A stretch of 64,000 nucleotides of DNA from Marinibacterium anthonyi (GCA_003217735.2 CP031586.1:62001-126000), one strand, 5' to 3'. Numbered from the stretch's first letter, positions 33,724 through 42,737 are shown. Notes: a model not told the origin generated them from the letters alone. A program made the numbers and translations.

Positions 33724-33736
33724 TTATGAGCCATAA
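33724..33736 (+). promoter_or_regulatory. candidate LysR binding box before the itaconate genes
   Basis: TTATG-AGC-CATAA is a perfect palindrome with a three-base centre and fits the LysR rule T-N11-A. It ends 56 bases before the CoA-transferase start, the normal distance for an activator site. The LysR gene at the far end of this cluster (39037-40014) is the natural binder. Confidence 0.5.
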
Positions 33737-33792
33737 CCGCGACCTTCATGGCAGAAAGATGGGCATCCAACGTCTGGTGAGGAAAAGAGGAC

Positions 33793-34938
33793 ATGAGCGA
33801 CCTGTCCGGCGTGCTCGTCATATCCATAGAACAGGCCGTCGCCGCGCCCTATGTCTCGGGGCGGCTGGCCGAGGCCGGGGCGCGGGTCATCAAGATCGAA
33901 CGCGATGCGGGCGATTTCGCGCGGGATTACGACCGACTGGTCCACGGGGAAAGCGCGTATTTCGTCTGGTTGAACCGGGGCAAGGAAAGTGTCTGTCTTG
34001 ACATCAAGTCGCCCGATGGCAAGGCGATCCTGGACGAAATGCTCGGGCGGGCCGACGTATTTATCCAGAACCTCGCGCCGGGGGCCGCCGACCGGCTGGG
34101 GCTGGACCCCGACAGCCTGCGCGCGCGCAATCCGCGTCTGATCACGCTGTCCATCAACGGGTATGGCGACGAGGGTCCCTATGCTGCGCGCAAGGCCTAT
34201 GACCTTCTGGTGCAGGCCGAAACCGGGCTTTCGGCGATCACGGGAAACGCGGGGGGACCGGCGCGTGTCGGGGTGTCGGTCTGCGATATCGCCAGCGGGA
34301 TGACGGCCTATCAATCCGTGCTTCAGGCGCTTTATGCCCGCGAACGGACGGGGCGAGGACGGCATGTGTCCGTCAGCCTCTACCACGCCCTCGCCGACTG
34401 GATGAACGTGCCCTACCTGCAATATGTCTACGGCGGCAAGACACCGGACCGGCGCGGCCTGAGCCATCCGACCATCGCGCCCTATGGCGTCTTCGCCTGC
34501 GAAGGTGGCCACGAGATCCTGGTGGCGATCCAGAACGAACGCGAATGGGCGCGATTTTGCGACCTGGTGCTGGGCGATGCGGATCTGGCGCGGGATGCGC
34601 GCTTTGCCACGAATTCCGACCGGGTGGCGCACCGGGGCGCGCTGGACGCGATCATTGCCGGGGTCTTTGCCACGCGCGACCGCGACGCGGTCTCGGACGC
34701 GCTGACCGGGGCCGATATCGCCTGCGGGCAGGTCAGCAGCATGGCCGATCTTGCCGAGCATCCGCAGAACCGTTTCGTGACCGTCGATACGCCGTCGGGC
34801 CCGGTCCGGCTGCTGGGGCCCGGGGCGCTGACCGACGGCGCAATGCCGGACTATGGCCCCGTCCCCGCGCTGGGGGCCGATACCGACCGGGTCCGCGCAG
34901 AATTCGCACCCCAGCGTCGGGGCAACCGGGCGGGCTGA
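33793..34938 (+). CDS. ict: class III CoA-transferase, probable itaconate CoA-transferase
   Basis: This 381-residue protein belongs to the CaiB/BaiF family. The conserved active-site aspartate is D137 in RKAYDLLVQAETG, and the N-terminal VAAPYVSGRLAEAGARVIKIE and NGYGDEGPY stretches are standard. Family enzymes move CoA between carboxylic acids. The assignment to itaconate rests on neighbours: a citramalyl-CoA lyase-like gene, a MaoC-type hydratase, an acyl-CoA dehydrogenase, an MmgE/PrpD gene and a LysR gene. This is the same gene set as the Pseudomonas aeruginosa PA0877-PA0883 itaconate locus. GAGGAAAAGAGGAC precedes the ATG. A mesaconate or methylsuccinate substrate is the main alternative. 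Confidence 0.8.
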   Translation: MSDLSGVLVISIEQAVAAPYVSGRLAEAGARVIKIERDAGDFARDYDRLVHGESAYFVWLNRGKESVCLDIKSPDGKAILDEMLGRADVFIQNLAPGAADRLGLDPDSLRARNPRLITLSINGYGDEGPYAARKAYDLLVQAETGLSAITGNAGGPARVGVSVCDIASGMTAYQSVLQALYARERTGRGRHVSVSLYHALADWMNVPYLQYVYGGKTPDRRGLSHPTIAPYGVFACEGGHEILVAIQNEREWARFCDLVLGDADLARDARFATNSDRVAHRGALDAIIAGVFATRDRDAVSDALTGADIACGQVSSMADLAEHPQNRFVTVDTPSGPVRLLGPGALTDGAMPDYGPVPALGADTDRVRAEFAPQRRGNRAG

Positions 34939-34974
34939 GGTGCCGCCTTCCACGCAAGAAAAACAGGAAACACC

Positions 34975-36144
34975 GTGACCCTACCAACCAGTGCCCCGTC
35001 GTCCTTTGACGATCTGCGCGACGCCCTGCGCGCGCTGTGCGCCGAATTCCCCGCCGAATACCACCGCGGCCACGCGCGGGCCGAAACCTATCCCGTGGAA
35101 TTCATCGATGCCCTGACCCGCGACGGCTGGCTGGCCGCGATGATCCCCGAGGAATTCGGCGGGGCCGGGCTGGGTCTGGCCGAGGCATCCGTCGTGATGG
35201 AAGAAATCAACCGCAGCGGCGGGAATGCCGGTCATTGCCACGGGCAGATGTACAACATGGGCACGCTTTTGCGACACGGCTCGGACGCGCAGAAGGCGAA
35301 ATACCTGCCCGGGATCGCCAGCGGCGCGCTGCGACTGCAATCCATGGCCGTGACCGAACCCACCACCGGCACCGACACGACCCGGATCAAGACGGTGGCG
35401 ACGCGCAAGGGGGACAGGTACGTCGTGAGCGGGCAGAAGGTCTGGATTTCCCGGATCGAACATTCGGACCTGATGATCCTGCTGGCACGCACAACGCCGA
35501 TTGACGAGGTCAAGCGCAAGTCGCTGGGCATGTCGATCTTCATTGTTGAACTGGAACAGGCGCTTGGCAACGGCATGGAGATCCGGCCCATCCGCAACAT
35601 GGTCGGTCACGAAACCTACGAGGTGTTCTTCGACGACCTGGAAATCCCCGCCGAGAACATGATCGGCGACGAGGGAATGGGGTTCCGCTACATCCTCGAC
35701 GGGCTGAACGCCGAACGCACGCTGATCGCGGCGGAATGCATCGGGGATGGCTATTGGTTCGTGGAAAAGGCCGCCGCCTATGCCGGGGAGCGTATCGTCT
35801 TTGGCCGGCCCATCGGGCAGAATCAGGGCGTGCAATTCCCGATCGCGAAGGCCTATGTGAACCTCGAGGCGGCCAACCTGATGCGGTTCGAGGCCTGCCG
35901 CCGGTTCGATGCCCATGAAGATTGCGGCGCGCAGGCGAACATGGCCAAGATGCTGGCCGCCGATGCCTCGTGGGAGGCCGGGAATGCCTGCCTGCAGACC
36001 CATGGCGGGTTCGGGTTTGCCGAGGAATACGACGTGGAGCGCAAGTTCCGCGAGACGCGGCTGTACCAGGTTGCGCCGGTCTCGACCAACCTGATCCTGT
36101 CCTACGTGGCCGAGCACGTGCTGGGCCTGCCGAGGTCGTTCTGA
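34975..36144 (+). CDS. acyl-CoA dehydrogenase of the itaconate cluster
   Basis: This 389-residue protein uses a GTG start with AGGAAA before it. It has the acyl-CoA dehydrogenase layout, with MAVTEPTTGTDTTRIKT in the middle domain and a C-terminal helical domain. A glutamate in DGLNAERTLIAAE lies where isovaleryl- and long-chain enzymes keep their base. Near the C-terminus it reads RLYQVAPVSTNLILSY instead of the usual G-T-S-E-I pattern. An acyl-CoA dehydrogenase is also present in the P. aeruginosa itaconate locus, where its role is not settled. Its stop shares one base with the next start. Confidence 0.86.
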   Translation: MTLPTSAPSSFDDLRDALRALCAEFPAEYHRGHARAETYPVEFIDALTRDGWLAAMIPEEFGGAGLGLAEASVVMEEINRSGGNAGHCHGQMYNMGTLLRHGSDAQKAKYLPGIASGALRLQSMAVTEPTTGTDTTRIKTVATRKGDRYVVSGQKVWISRIEHSDLMILLARTTPIDEVKRKSLGMSIFIVELEQALGNGMEIRPIRNMVGHETYEVFFDDLEIPAENMIGDEGMGFRYILDGLNAERTLIAAECIGDGYWFVEKAAAYAGERIVFGRPIGQNQGVQFPIAKAYVNLEAANLMRFEACRRFDAHEDCGAQANMAKMLAADASWEAGNACLQTHGGFGFAEEYDVERKFRETRLYQVAPVSTNLILSYVAEHVLGLPRSF

Positions 36145-36953
36145 TGTCTCCGGGGGCGTTCTTTCCGCTGTTCGTGCCGGCCACCCGGCCCGACCGGATC
36201 GCCAGGGCCTGCGCCTCGGGAGCCGGCGCCGTGATCGTGGATCTGGAGGACGCGGTGGCGCCGGGCGACAAGGAGGCGGCGCGGGACGGGCTGGCGGACG
36301 CGGTTTTGACGGACAAGGTGCCGGTTTTCGTGCGGATCAACGCGCATGGCACAAGGTGGTTCGACCCGGACGTGGCGGCGGTTGCGCGCCTGCCGGTGGC
36401 GGGGATCGTGCTGCCCAAGGCCGAACACGGGGATGTGGCCGATGACCTGCGCCAGCAGCTGGCGCCGGGGGCGCAGCTGCTGGCGCTGATCGAGACGGCG
36501 CGGGGGCTGGCGGATGTGCGCCGGATCGCGGGCGCGTTCGACCGGCTGCTGTTCGGTTCGCTGGACTACGCGGCGGATCTGGGCGTGGACCCGGTGCCAA
36601 AGGCGTTGGCCCATGCGCAGGGCGAACTGGTTCTGGCCGCGCGGCTGGCGGGCCAGCCGGGGCCCTGCGACGGGGTCACGCCCGACATCAACGACCCCGC
36701 GCGGGTCGAGGCCGATGCGCGGCACGGCGCACGGCTGGGGTTCCGGGGCAAGATGCTGATCCATCCGTCCCAGCTGGCGCCTGCGCGGGCGGCCTATCGG
36801 CCTGCGCCAGACCAGGTGGACTGGGCGCGGCGCGTGCTTGAAGCAGGGGTTTCTGACGTGGCACGTCTGGACGGAGAGATGGTGGATTTGCCCGTGATCG
36901 CCCGGGCACGCCGGATCTTGGAAGACGCAGAGGGAGACGCGACGCATGGCTGA
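36144..36953 (+). CDS. ccl: CitE-like lyase, probable (S)-citramalyl-CoA lyase
   Basis: This 269-residue TIM-barrel enzyme of the HpcH/HpaI-CitE family has LFVPATRPDRIARA, VIVDLEDAVAPGDKEAAR (acidic metal ligands), LIETARGL with the second metal glutamate, and LFGSLDYAADLG. Citramalyl-CoA lyase splits citramalyl-CoA into acetyl-CoA and pyruvate as the last step of itaconate use. The reading frame is joined to its neighbours by a one-base overlap upstream and an eight-base overlap downstream. Malyl-CoA or other CitE substrates are possible if taken out of context. Confidence 0.83.
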   Translation: MSPGAFFPLFVPATRPDRIARACASGAGAVIVDLEDAVAPGDKEAARDGLADAVLTDKVPVFVRINAHGTRWFDPDVAAVARLPVAGIVLPKAEHGDVADDLRQQLAPGAQLLALIETARGLADVRRIAGAFDRLLFGSLDYAADLGVDPVPKALAHAQGELVLAARLAGQPGPCDGVTPDINDPARVEADARHGARLGFRGKMLIHPSQLAPARAAYRPAPDQVDWARRVLEAGVSDVARLDGEMVDLPVIARARRILEDAEGDATHG

Positions 36954-38244
36954 ACTGATGACGGCACTGCTGGATCTCGCCGCTGTCGACGGCGGAACGA
37001 TCCCCGATGGGGCGCGCCGCGCGGCGCAGGTGTCGCTGTTCGACTGGATCACCTGCGGGATGGCCGGGCGCGGCGAACCCGTAACGCGGATCCTGCGCGA
37101 CCAGGCCGCTGCCGAGGCGGGCACCCCCGACGCGTCGGTTTTCGGCGGCGGACGGTATCCGGCGCGCATGGCGGCCATGGTCAACGGCACGGCCAGCCAC
37201 GCGATCGACTTCGACGACACGCATTTCGCCCATGTGGGGCACCTGTCGGTCGGCATCTACCCGGCGGCGCTGGCCATCGCAGAAGCGCGGGGCGCTTCGG
37301 CTGCGGATGTCGTCGACGCCTTCCTTTTGGGCGCCGAGGCGGCGATCCGCACCGGGGTGGTTCTGGGCCGCGCGCATTACGACCGGGGATTTCACCAGAC
37401 CTCGACCGCGGGCGCCTTCGGCGCGACCGTCGCCGCCGCGCGGCTGGCCGGGCTGGACCGCGAGGCCTTGCGGATGGCGCTGGGGCTCTGCGCCAGCCGC
37501 GCCTCGGGGCTGAAGTCGCAGTTCGGGACCATGGGCAAGCCGCTGAATGCGGGGCTGTCGGCGTCGAACGGGGTCGAGGCGGTGATGCTGGCGGGGCGCG
37601 GCATGACCGCCTGCGTGGACGGGCTGATGGGGCAGCAGGGCTTTGTCGCAACCCATTCGGACGATCCGCAGGTGGGTGTGGCGCCGGTTGGGGAATGGCT
37701 GTTCCCGGCGATCAGCTACAAGCTGCATGCCTGTTGTCACGGGACCCACGCGATGATCGAGGCCTTGCTGGCCGCGAACGTGGGGCCGGAGGGCGTTCAG
37801 GAGATCCGCCTGCGGGTCAGTCCACGCTGGCTGTCCGTGTGCAATATCCCGCAGCCGGCAAACGGGCTGGAGGTGAAGTTCAGCTATCGGTGGCTGGCTG
37901 CGCTGACGCTGCTCGGACGCGACACCATGCGGGCCGAAACCTATGACGACACCATTGCCCGGGATCCCGCCTGCGCGGCGATCGCGGCGCGGGTGACGGT
38001 CACCGCCGACCCCGAGGTCACCGACATGCAGACCAAGGGCGAGATCGACATGGAGGACGGCAGCAAGGTGGCGCTCTGGCACGACCTCGCCGAGAGGGTC
38101 GAGCCGGAGTTGCTTGTCACGCGGCTGAAAGCCAAGGCGGAGGCGCTTCTGGGCGAAGGCGCTGCGCGATTGGCGCCCCTGTTGGGAGATGCTACGAAAC
38201 TGACGGCCGCGGATCTGGGGGCAATCGTGGGAGAGGCGGAATGA
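36946..38244 (+). CDS. MmgE/PrpD-family protein
   Basis: This 432-residue protein has the MmgE/PrpD pattern HAIDFDDTHFAHVGHLSVGIYPAALAIAE, cut here as HAIDFDDTH and GIYPAALA, and SYKLHACCHGTHAMIEA further on. The family includes 2-methylcitrate dehydratase, cis-aconitate decarboxylase (which makes itaconate) and epimerases. An MmgE/PrpD gene is also part of the P. aeruginosa itaconate locus. It could act on a related acid feeding the pathway, such as an isomer of citramalate or itaconate. Its exact reaction is unknown. It overlaps the gene before it by eight bases and the gene after it by four. Confidence 0.82.
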   Translation: MAELMTALLDLAAVDGGTIPDGARRAAQVSLFDWITCGMAGRGEPVTRILRDQAAAEAGTPDASVFGGGRYPARMAAMVNGTASHAIDFDDTHFAHVGHLSVGIYPAALAIAEARGASAADVVDAFLLGAEAAIRTGVVLGRAHYDRGFHQTSTAGAFGATVAAARLAGLDREALRMALGLCASRASGLKSQFGTMGKPLNAGLSASNGVEAVMLAGRGMTACVDGLMGQQGFVATHSDDPQVGVAPVGEWLFPAISYKLHACCHGTHAMIEALLAANVGPEGVQEIRLRVSPRWLSVCNIPQPANGLEVKFSYRWLAALTLLGRDTMRAETYDDTIARDPACAAIAARVTVTADPEVTDMQTKGEIDMEDGSKVALWHDLAERVEPELLVTRLKAKAEALLGEGAARLAPLLGDATKLTAADLGAIVGEAE

Positions 38245-39065
38245 GGGACGTGTCAGACTGGATCGGGCGCGCGCGGTCGGCCGGGGATCAGGTCACCGAC
38301 CGGCTGGTCGGGGAATTCCGCGCAACCCTGGGGGCGATGCATGCCGGCAGCCAGGTCAGCCCGGGACTGCAATGGTGCCTGGCCCCGGATATCTTCCCCC
38401 GCGAGGAGCTGGGCCGCGACGGGCATCCGCGCACCGGACTGGCGGTGCCCGACCTGGGCCTGCCGCGCCGCATGTGGGCGGGGGGCGAAGTGTCCTGGCA
38501 TGGCGGATTTGCGCCGGGTCAGGCCGTCACGGTGGAAAGCATTGTCCGCGATATCACCTACAAGGAGGGCCGGACCGGGCGGCTGGGGTTCCTGACGCTC
38601 GATTACCTCTACAAGGTGGGCCAAGATCTGCGCGTGCGGGAACGCCGCGACATCGTCTACCGCGAGGATCCCGACATCGCCGCCCCGCCCCCCGCCCCAC
38701 CCCAGGCGGAACCCTGGCCGGATGCCGAGGGGCGCGAAGTGACACCTGACGCGACACTGCTGTTCCGCTATTCCGCGATCTCGTTCAACGGCCACCGGAT
38801 CCACTATGACGCACCCTATGCGCGCGAGGTCGAAGGCTATGCCGGGCTGGTCGTGCACGGGCCGATGCAGGCGACCTGGATGCAGCACCTGGCGACGGAT
38901 GTGCTGGGCCGGGTGCCTTCCAGCTTTGTCTACCGTGGAATGTCGCCGGCCACGGCCGGTCATACGCTGCGGGTCGAGGTGCGGGAAGCCGTGGTCGGAC
39001 TTGAGTTGCGGGTGCGCGATGTGGGGCGCAACGTGGTCACGATGACCGGGCGCGTGCCAAACTGA
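38241..39065 (+). CDS. ich: MaoC-type hydratase, probable itaconyl-CoA hydratase
   Basis: This 274-residue protein has an N-terminal FAS1-dehydratase-like hotdog domain and a C-terminal MaoC-like domain. The latter has the active-site stretch YSAISFNGHRIHYDAPYA with its histidine, and GLVVHGPMQATWM. That is the pattern of itaconyl-CoA and mesaconyl-C4-CoA hydratases. It would convert itaconyl-CoA to citramalyl-CoA for the lyase encoded at 36144. The 3' end overlaps the 3' end of the convergent LysR gene by 29 bases. Confidence 0.83.
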   Translation: MRDVSDWIGRARSAGDQVTDRLVGEFRATLGAMHAGSQVSPGLQWCLAPDIFPREELGRDGHPRTGLAVPDLGLPRRMWAGGEVSWHGGFAPGQAVTVESIVRDITYKEGRTGRLGFLTLDYLYKVGQDLRVRERRDIVYREDPDIAAPPPAPPQAEPWPDAEGREVTPDATLLFRYSAISFNGHRIHYDAPYAREVEGYAGLVVHGPMQATWMQHLATDVLGRVPSSFVYRGMSPATAGHTLRVEVREAVVGLELRVRDVGRNVVTMTGRVPN

Positions 39066-40014
39066 GATCGGGCACCTCCCTGGCGACAAGCGTGCCTTCC
39101 CAGATGCCCCGGGCAACCATGTCCTGCGCGACGCTGAGCGTCACCGCCTCGATCGCGGCACAGGCGCGGGACTGGACGATGGCGGGGTTGCGCACCAGGT
39201 AGACCGGGCGCGAGATCTCGGGCGCGAGGATCGGCGCCTTGAGCAGGCGGCCCGACGAGACGAAATCGTGGCAGGCGGCGGGGGCGAAGATGGAATAGCC
39301 CGAGCCGCGTGCGACCAGCTCCTTGATCTGGGTCATCGCGTCCAGCTCGGTGACCACGTTGAGGCTTACCCCGCTTTCGGCCGCCGCCCCTTCGATGATG
39401 CGGCGCAGCCCGTGCGGTTCGCCGGGCAGGACCAGCTCGATCTCGGCCAGATCACTCAGCGGGACCGGGGCGCCCGGTTCGGTCTTGAGCGGCCAGGTGT
39501 CGGGGGCCGAGAAGAAGTAGAGCTGTTCGTTGAGGACATGGGTGGCGTGGAAATGTTCCACCCCGTTGAGATCGTAGAGAAATCCGATCTCGACCGTGCC
39601 GTCGTCGATCCAGGCCTTGATGAAGCCGCTCATCGCCTCGCTGGCGCGAAGCCGTACCTTGGGCATCTCGATCCGCACCGTTTCGGCCAGTGGCACGGAC
39701 ATCACCATCGACACCGACGGCGGCATGCCGAAGCGGACATTTCCCGAAATCTCCTGACTAAGCTCGCGCATCTCGGTCACGCAGGTGTCGAGCATGGCGC
39801 AGATCCGGCGGGCATGGGTCAGCAGCACATGGCCCTCGGCCGTCAGCGTCGAGCCGCGCGGGGAGCGGTCGACAAGGCGCAGGCCCAGGTCTTCCTCCAT
39901 CGCGGCGAGATGCTGCGAGAGAGAGGGTTGCGCGATGTGCAGCCGCTGGGCCGCCGAGGACAGCGAGCCGGCCTCGGCGATGGCTATGAAATAGCGCAAC
40001 TGCCTGATGTTCAT
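39037..40014 (-). CDS. LysR-family regulator of the itaconate cluster
   Basis: This 325-residue protein has the LysR helix-turn-helix at the N-terminus (LRYFIAIAEAGSLSSAAQRL, then QPSLSQHLAAMEEDLG) and a two-lobed effector domain. The P. aeruginosa itaconate locus also has a dedicated LysR. There the regulator is divergent at the front of the operon; here it lies at the back and is convergent, overlapping the hydratase gene by 29 bases. Its target could be the palindrome at 33724-33736. It follows the aldehyde dehydrogenase gene by 63 bases on the same strand. Confidence 0.88.
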   Translation of the reverse strand: MNIRQLRYFIAIAEAGSLSSAAQRLHIAQPSLSQHLAAMEEDLGLRLVDRSPRGSTLTAEGHVLLTHARRICAMLDTCVTEMRELSQEISGNVRFGMPPSVSMVMSVPLAETVRIEMPKVRLRASEAMSGFIKAWIDDGTVEIGFLYDLNGVEHFHATHVLNEQLYFFSAPDTWPLKTEPGAPVPLSDLAEIELVLPGEPHGLRRIIEGAAAESGVSLNVVTELDAMTQIKELVARGSGYSIFAPAACHDFVSSGRLLKAPILAPEISRPVYLVRNPAIVQSRACAAIEAVTLSVAQDMVARGIWEGTLVAREVPDLSLARARSS

Positions 40015-40053
40015 CGCGTCCTCCCCAGGCGCTTGGTCGGGCGATCATGCGGG

Positions 40054-40068
40054 CCGGGGGCGCCCCGG
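40054..40068 (-). terminator. weak hairpin after the aldehyde dehydrogenase gene
   Basis: CCGGGG (40054-40059) and CCCCGG (40063-40068) pair around GCG, ten bases past the stop of the minus-strand aldehyde dehydrogenase gene. There is no T-run. It could separate the ABC operon from the LysR gene. Confidence 0.35.
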
Positions 40069-40077
40069 TCAATGCGC

Positions 40078-41580
40078 TCAGCGTAATACGAAGGGGTTGG
40101 CCGGGCCCGCGCCGTAATCCATCCAGACGGATTTGGTTTCGAGGTATTCGGCGATGGCCTGCTGCCCGCTTTCACGTCCGATGCCTGACGATTTGAACCC
40201 GCCGAAGGGCACCATGTAGGACACCGCGCGGTAGCAGTTTGTCCAGATGTTGCCCGCCCGCAGGGCTTTGGCGGCGCGGAACATCCGGCCAAGGTCCTGT
40301 GTCCAGACCCCGGCTGCAAGGCCGTAATCGGTGTCGTTGGCCAGGCGAAAGGCCTCTTCCTCCTTGGTGAAGCGGATGATCGACAGGACCGGGCCGAACA
40401 CCTCTTGCTGGGCGATGCGCATGTCGTTGGTCACGCCGGTAAACACGGTGGGGTCGATGAACCGGCCCTGACCGGCCCCGGCGCGGGTCGAGGCGGCGCC
40501 GCCCAGCACGCAGGTGGCGCCATCGTCGCGGGCCATGGCGATGCAGTCGAGGATGCGCTGGAATTGCGGCGCGGTGGTCACCGGGCCGACCTGCGTTTCC
40601 GGGTCCATCGGGTCGCCGATCCGGGCGGAACGGGCGATGTCGAGGAAGGCCTCGACGAAGGCGTCGTGCACGCTGTCGTGGACCAGCACGCGCGATCCGG
40701 CGATGCAGGTCTGGCCCGAAGCGGCGAAGATGCCCGAGACGACGCCGCGCGCGGCGGCCTGAATATCGACGTCGTCAAAGACCAGCTGGGCCGATTTGCC
40801 GCCCAGCTCCAGCGTCATCCGCTTGAAGGTGCCGGTGGCGCTGCGCGCGATGTGGCGGCCGCTGGCGTCGCCGCCGGTGAAGGCGATCTTGTGGACGTCG
40901 CGGTGTTCGGTCAGCGGCGCGCCGACCTCGGCGCCGAAGCCCGTGATGGCGTTGACGACGCCCGGGGGAAAGCCTGCCTCGTCCACCAGCTTGCAGAATT
41001 CCAGCGTGGAGGCGGAGGTGAATTCCGAGGGTTTCAGCACCACCGTGCAGCCCGCCGCCAGCGCGGGGGCCAGTTTCCAGGCGGTCAGCAGGAGGGGCGA
41101 ATTCCACGGCGTGATCGCGGCCACGACGCCGACGGGAACGTGGGTCGTGTAGGTGAACATGTCGGGCTTGTCGATCGGCACGACGCTGCCTTCGATCTTG
41201 TCGGCCAGCCCCCCGAAATAGCGATACCATTGCGGCAGATAGCCGGTCTGGCCGCGCATCTCGGCGTAAAGCTTGCCGTTGTCCTGCACCTCGATCCGGG
41301 CCAGGTGGTCGGCCTCGCGTTCAAGGATCTCGGACAGCCGCACCAGCAGGCGGCCGCGCTGGGTCGGGTGCATGTCGGCCCATGGCCCGAAGGTCAGCGC
41401 CCGGTTGGCGGCGGCCACGGCGCGGTCGACGTCATCCGCGCCGCAGCGGGGGATCCGCGCCCAGATGGCCCCGGTGAAGGGATCATCGCTGTCGATGTAA
41501 TCGCCGGTCGAGGGGTCGACCCATTGCCCGTCGATATAACATTGGTAGGTCGAGATGGTGGTGGGTCTTTGATAGGTCAT
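40078..41580 (-). CDS. NAD(P)-dependent aldehyde dehydrogenase
   Basis: The start at 41580 gives 500 residues; the 14 extra codons upstream lie in the alcohol dehydrogenase gene. Key residues are N160 in TPWNSPL, K183 in LKPSEF, E258 in LELGGKSA and C292 in GQTCIAGSR, so the enzyme should be active. It would oxidise an aldehyde to an acid, probably the product of the alcohol dehydrogenase ten bases upstream. Both end the ribose-type ABC operon. Confidence 0.9.
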   Translation of the reverse strand: MTYQRPTTISTYQCYIDGQWVDPSTGDYIDSDDPFTGAIWARIPRCGADDVDRAVAAANRALTFGPWADMHPTQRGRLLVRLSEILEREADHLARIEVQDNGKLYAEMRGQTGYLPQWYRYFGGLADKIEGSVVPIDKPDMFTYTTHVPVGVVAAITPWNSPLLLTAWKLAPALAAGCTVVLKPSEFTSASTLEFCKLVDEAGFPPGVVNAITGFGAEVGAPLTEHRDVHKIAFTGGDASGRHIARSATGTFKRMTLELGGKSAQLVFDDVDIQAAARGVVSGIFAASGQTCIAGSRVLVHDSVHDAFVEAFLDIARSARIGDPMDPETQVGPVTTAPQFQRILDCIAMARDDGATCVLGGAASTRAGAGQGRFIDPTVFTGVTNDMRIAQQEVFGPVLSIIRFTKEEEAFRLANDTDYGLAAGVWTQDLGRMFRAAKALRAGNIWTNCYRAVSYMVPFGGFKSSGIGRESGQQAIAEYLETKSVWMDYGAGPANPFVLR

Positions 41581-41590
41581 TGCGGCCTCC

Positions 41591-42718
41591 TCAGCCGAAG
41601 TCGATGAGCTGGCGGATCGCATCGCCGGATTGCAGGCGGTCGAAGCCGGCGTTGATGTCTTCCAGCTTGATCTTGGCGGTCATCAGCTTCTCGACCGGCA
41701 GGCGGCCCTGGGCATGCAGCCCAAGCATGCGCGGGATGTCCCGCGCAGGCACGCCCGAGCCAAGGTAGCTGCCCTTGATCGTGCGCTCCTCGGCGGTCAG
41801 ACCCACGGCGGGGATTTCCAGCATGGCCTTGGGGTTGGGCAGGCCCGCGGTGATCGTGGTGCCGCCCCGCCGCGTGCTGTCATAGGCAAAACGAAGGGCG
41901 TGCACGTTGCCGGTGAAATCCATCGCCGTCTGCACGCCGCCTTTCGTCAGCTCGCGCAGTTCCTCCAGCGCGCCGGGCCTGCCGGAATTGATCGTGTGGG
42001 TGGCGCCGAGGCTGCGGGCCATCTCGAGCTTGTCGTCGAGGATATCGACGGCGACGATGGTTTCGGCCCCTGCGGCATAGGCGGCCATGACGGCCGAAAG
42101 ACCCACGCCGCCCAGGCCCACGACGGCCGTCGAACACCCCGGGCAAACGTCGCCGGTGTTGAACACCGCCCCTGCCCCGGTCAGCACCGCGCAGCCCATG
42201 ACGGCCGCCACATCCAGCGGCACAGACGGGTCGATCTTGACCAGCGAATTCTGTGACATGGTCGCGTATTCGGCAAAACAGGACACGCCGGTCATGTGAT
42301 GGATCGGCTCACCGCCCCGGCTGAGCCGGGTGCCGCCGCCGATCATCATGCCCTGCGCATTCGCCGCCGCGCCGGGTTCGCACAGCGCGGGACGTCCGCT
42401 GCGGCAGGGGCCGCAATGGCCGCAGGAGGGCACGAAGACCGACACCACGCGGTCGCCGGGTTCGAACCGGTCCACATCCGGCCCGACCGCGCGCACGATG
42501 CCCGCGCTTTCATGGCCCAGGACCATGGGCAATTGCCGGGGCCGGTCGCCGTTGATCACCGACAGGTCCGAATGGCAGAGCCCCGCCGCCACGATTTCCA
42601 CCAGCACCTCGCCGTCGCGGGGGCCTTCCAGGTCGACCTCGCAGATGGTGATCGGTGTCGTGTCCGCATAGGGCGATGCCCGGCCGATTTCCTCGAGAAC
42701 GGCTGCCTTGATCTTCAT
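41591..42718 (-). CDS. zinc-dependent alcohol dehydrogenase (MDR family)
   Basis: The start at 42718 follows GGGAGGGAAAC and gives 375 residues. The catalytic zinc ligands C48 (GLCHSDL) and H69-E70 (GHESAG) are present. The structural zinc cysteines C99, C102, C105 and C113 lie in SCGHCGPCRSGRPALC. The cofactor motif is VVGLGGVGLS. This is a class III-like medium-chain dehydrogenase; S-hydroxymethyl-glutathione enzymes share the layout. Placed after the ABC genes and before an aldehyde dehydrogenase, it likely starts oxidation of an imported alcohol or sugar. Confidence 0.9.
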   Translation of the reverse strand: MKIKAAVLEEIGRASPYADTTPITICEVDLEGPRDGEVLVEIVAAGLCHSDLSVINGDRPRQLPMVLGHESAGIVRAVGPDVDRFEPGDRVVSVFVPSCGHCGPCRSGRPALCEPGAAANAQGMMIGGGTRLSRGGEPIHHMTGVSCFAEYATMSQNSLVKIDPSVPLDVAAVMGCAVLTGAGAVFNTGDVCPGCSTAVVGLGGVGLSAVMAAYAAGAETIVAVDILDDKLEMARSLGATHTINSGRPGALEELRELTKGGVQTAMDFTGNVHALRFAYDSTRRGGTTITAGLPNPKAMLEIPAVGLTAEERTIKGSYLGSGVPARDIPRMLGLHAQGRLPVEKLMTAKIKLEDINAGFDRLQSGDAIRQLIDFG

Positions 42719-42737
42719 GTTTCCCTCCCGATGCGGC

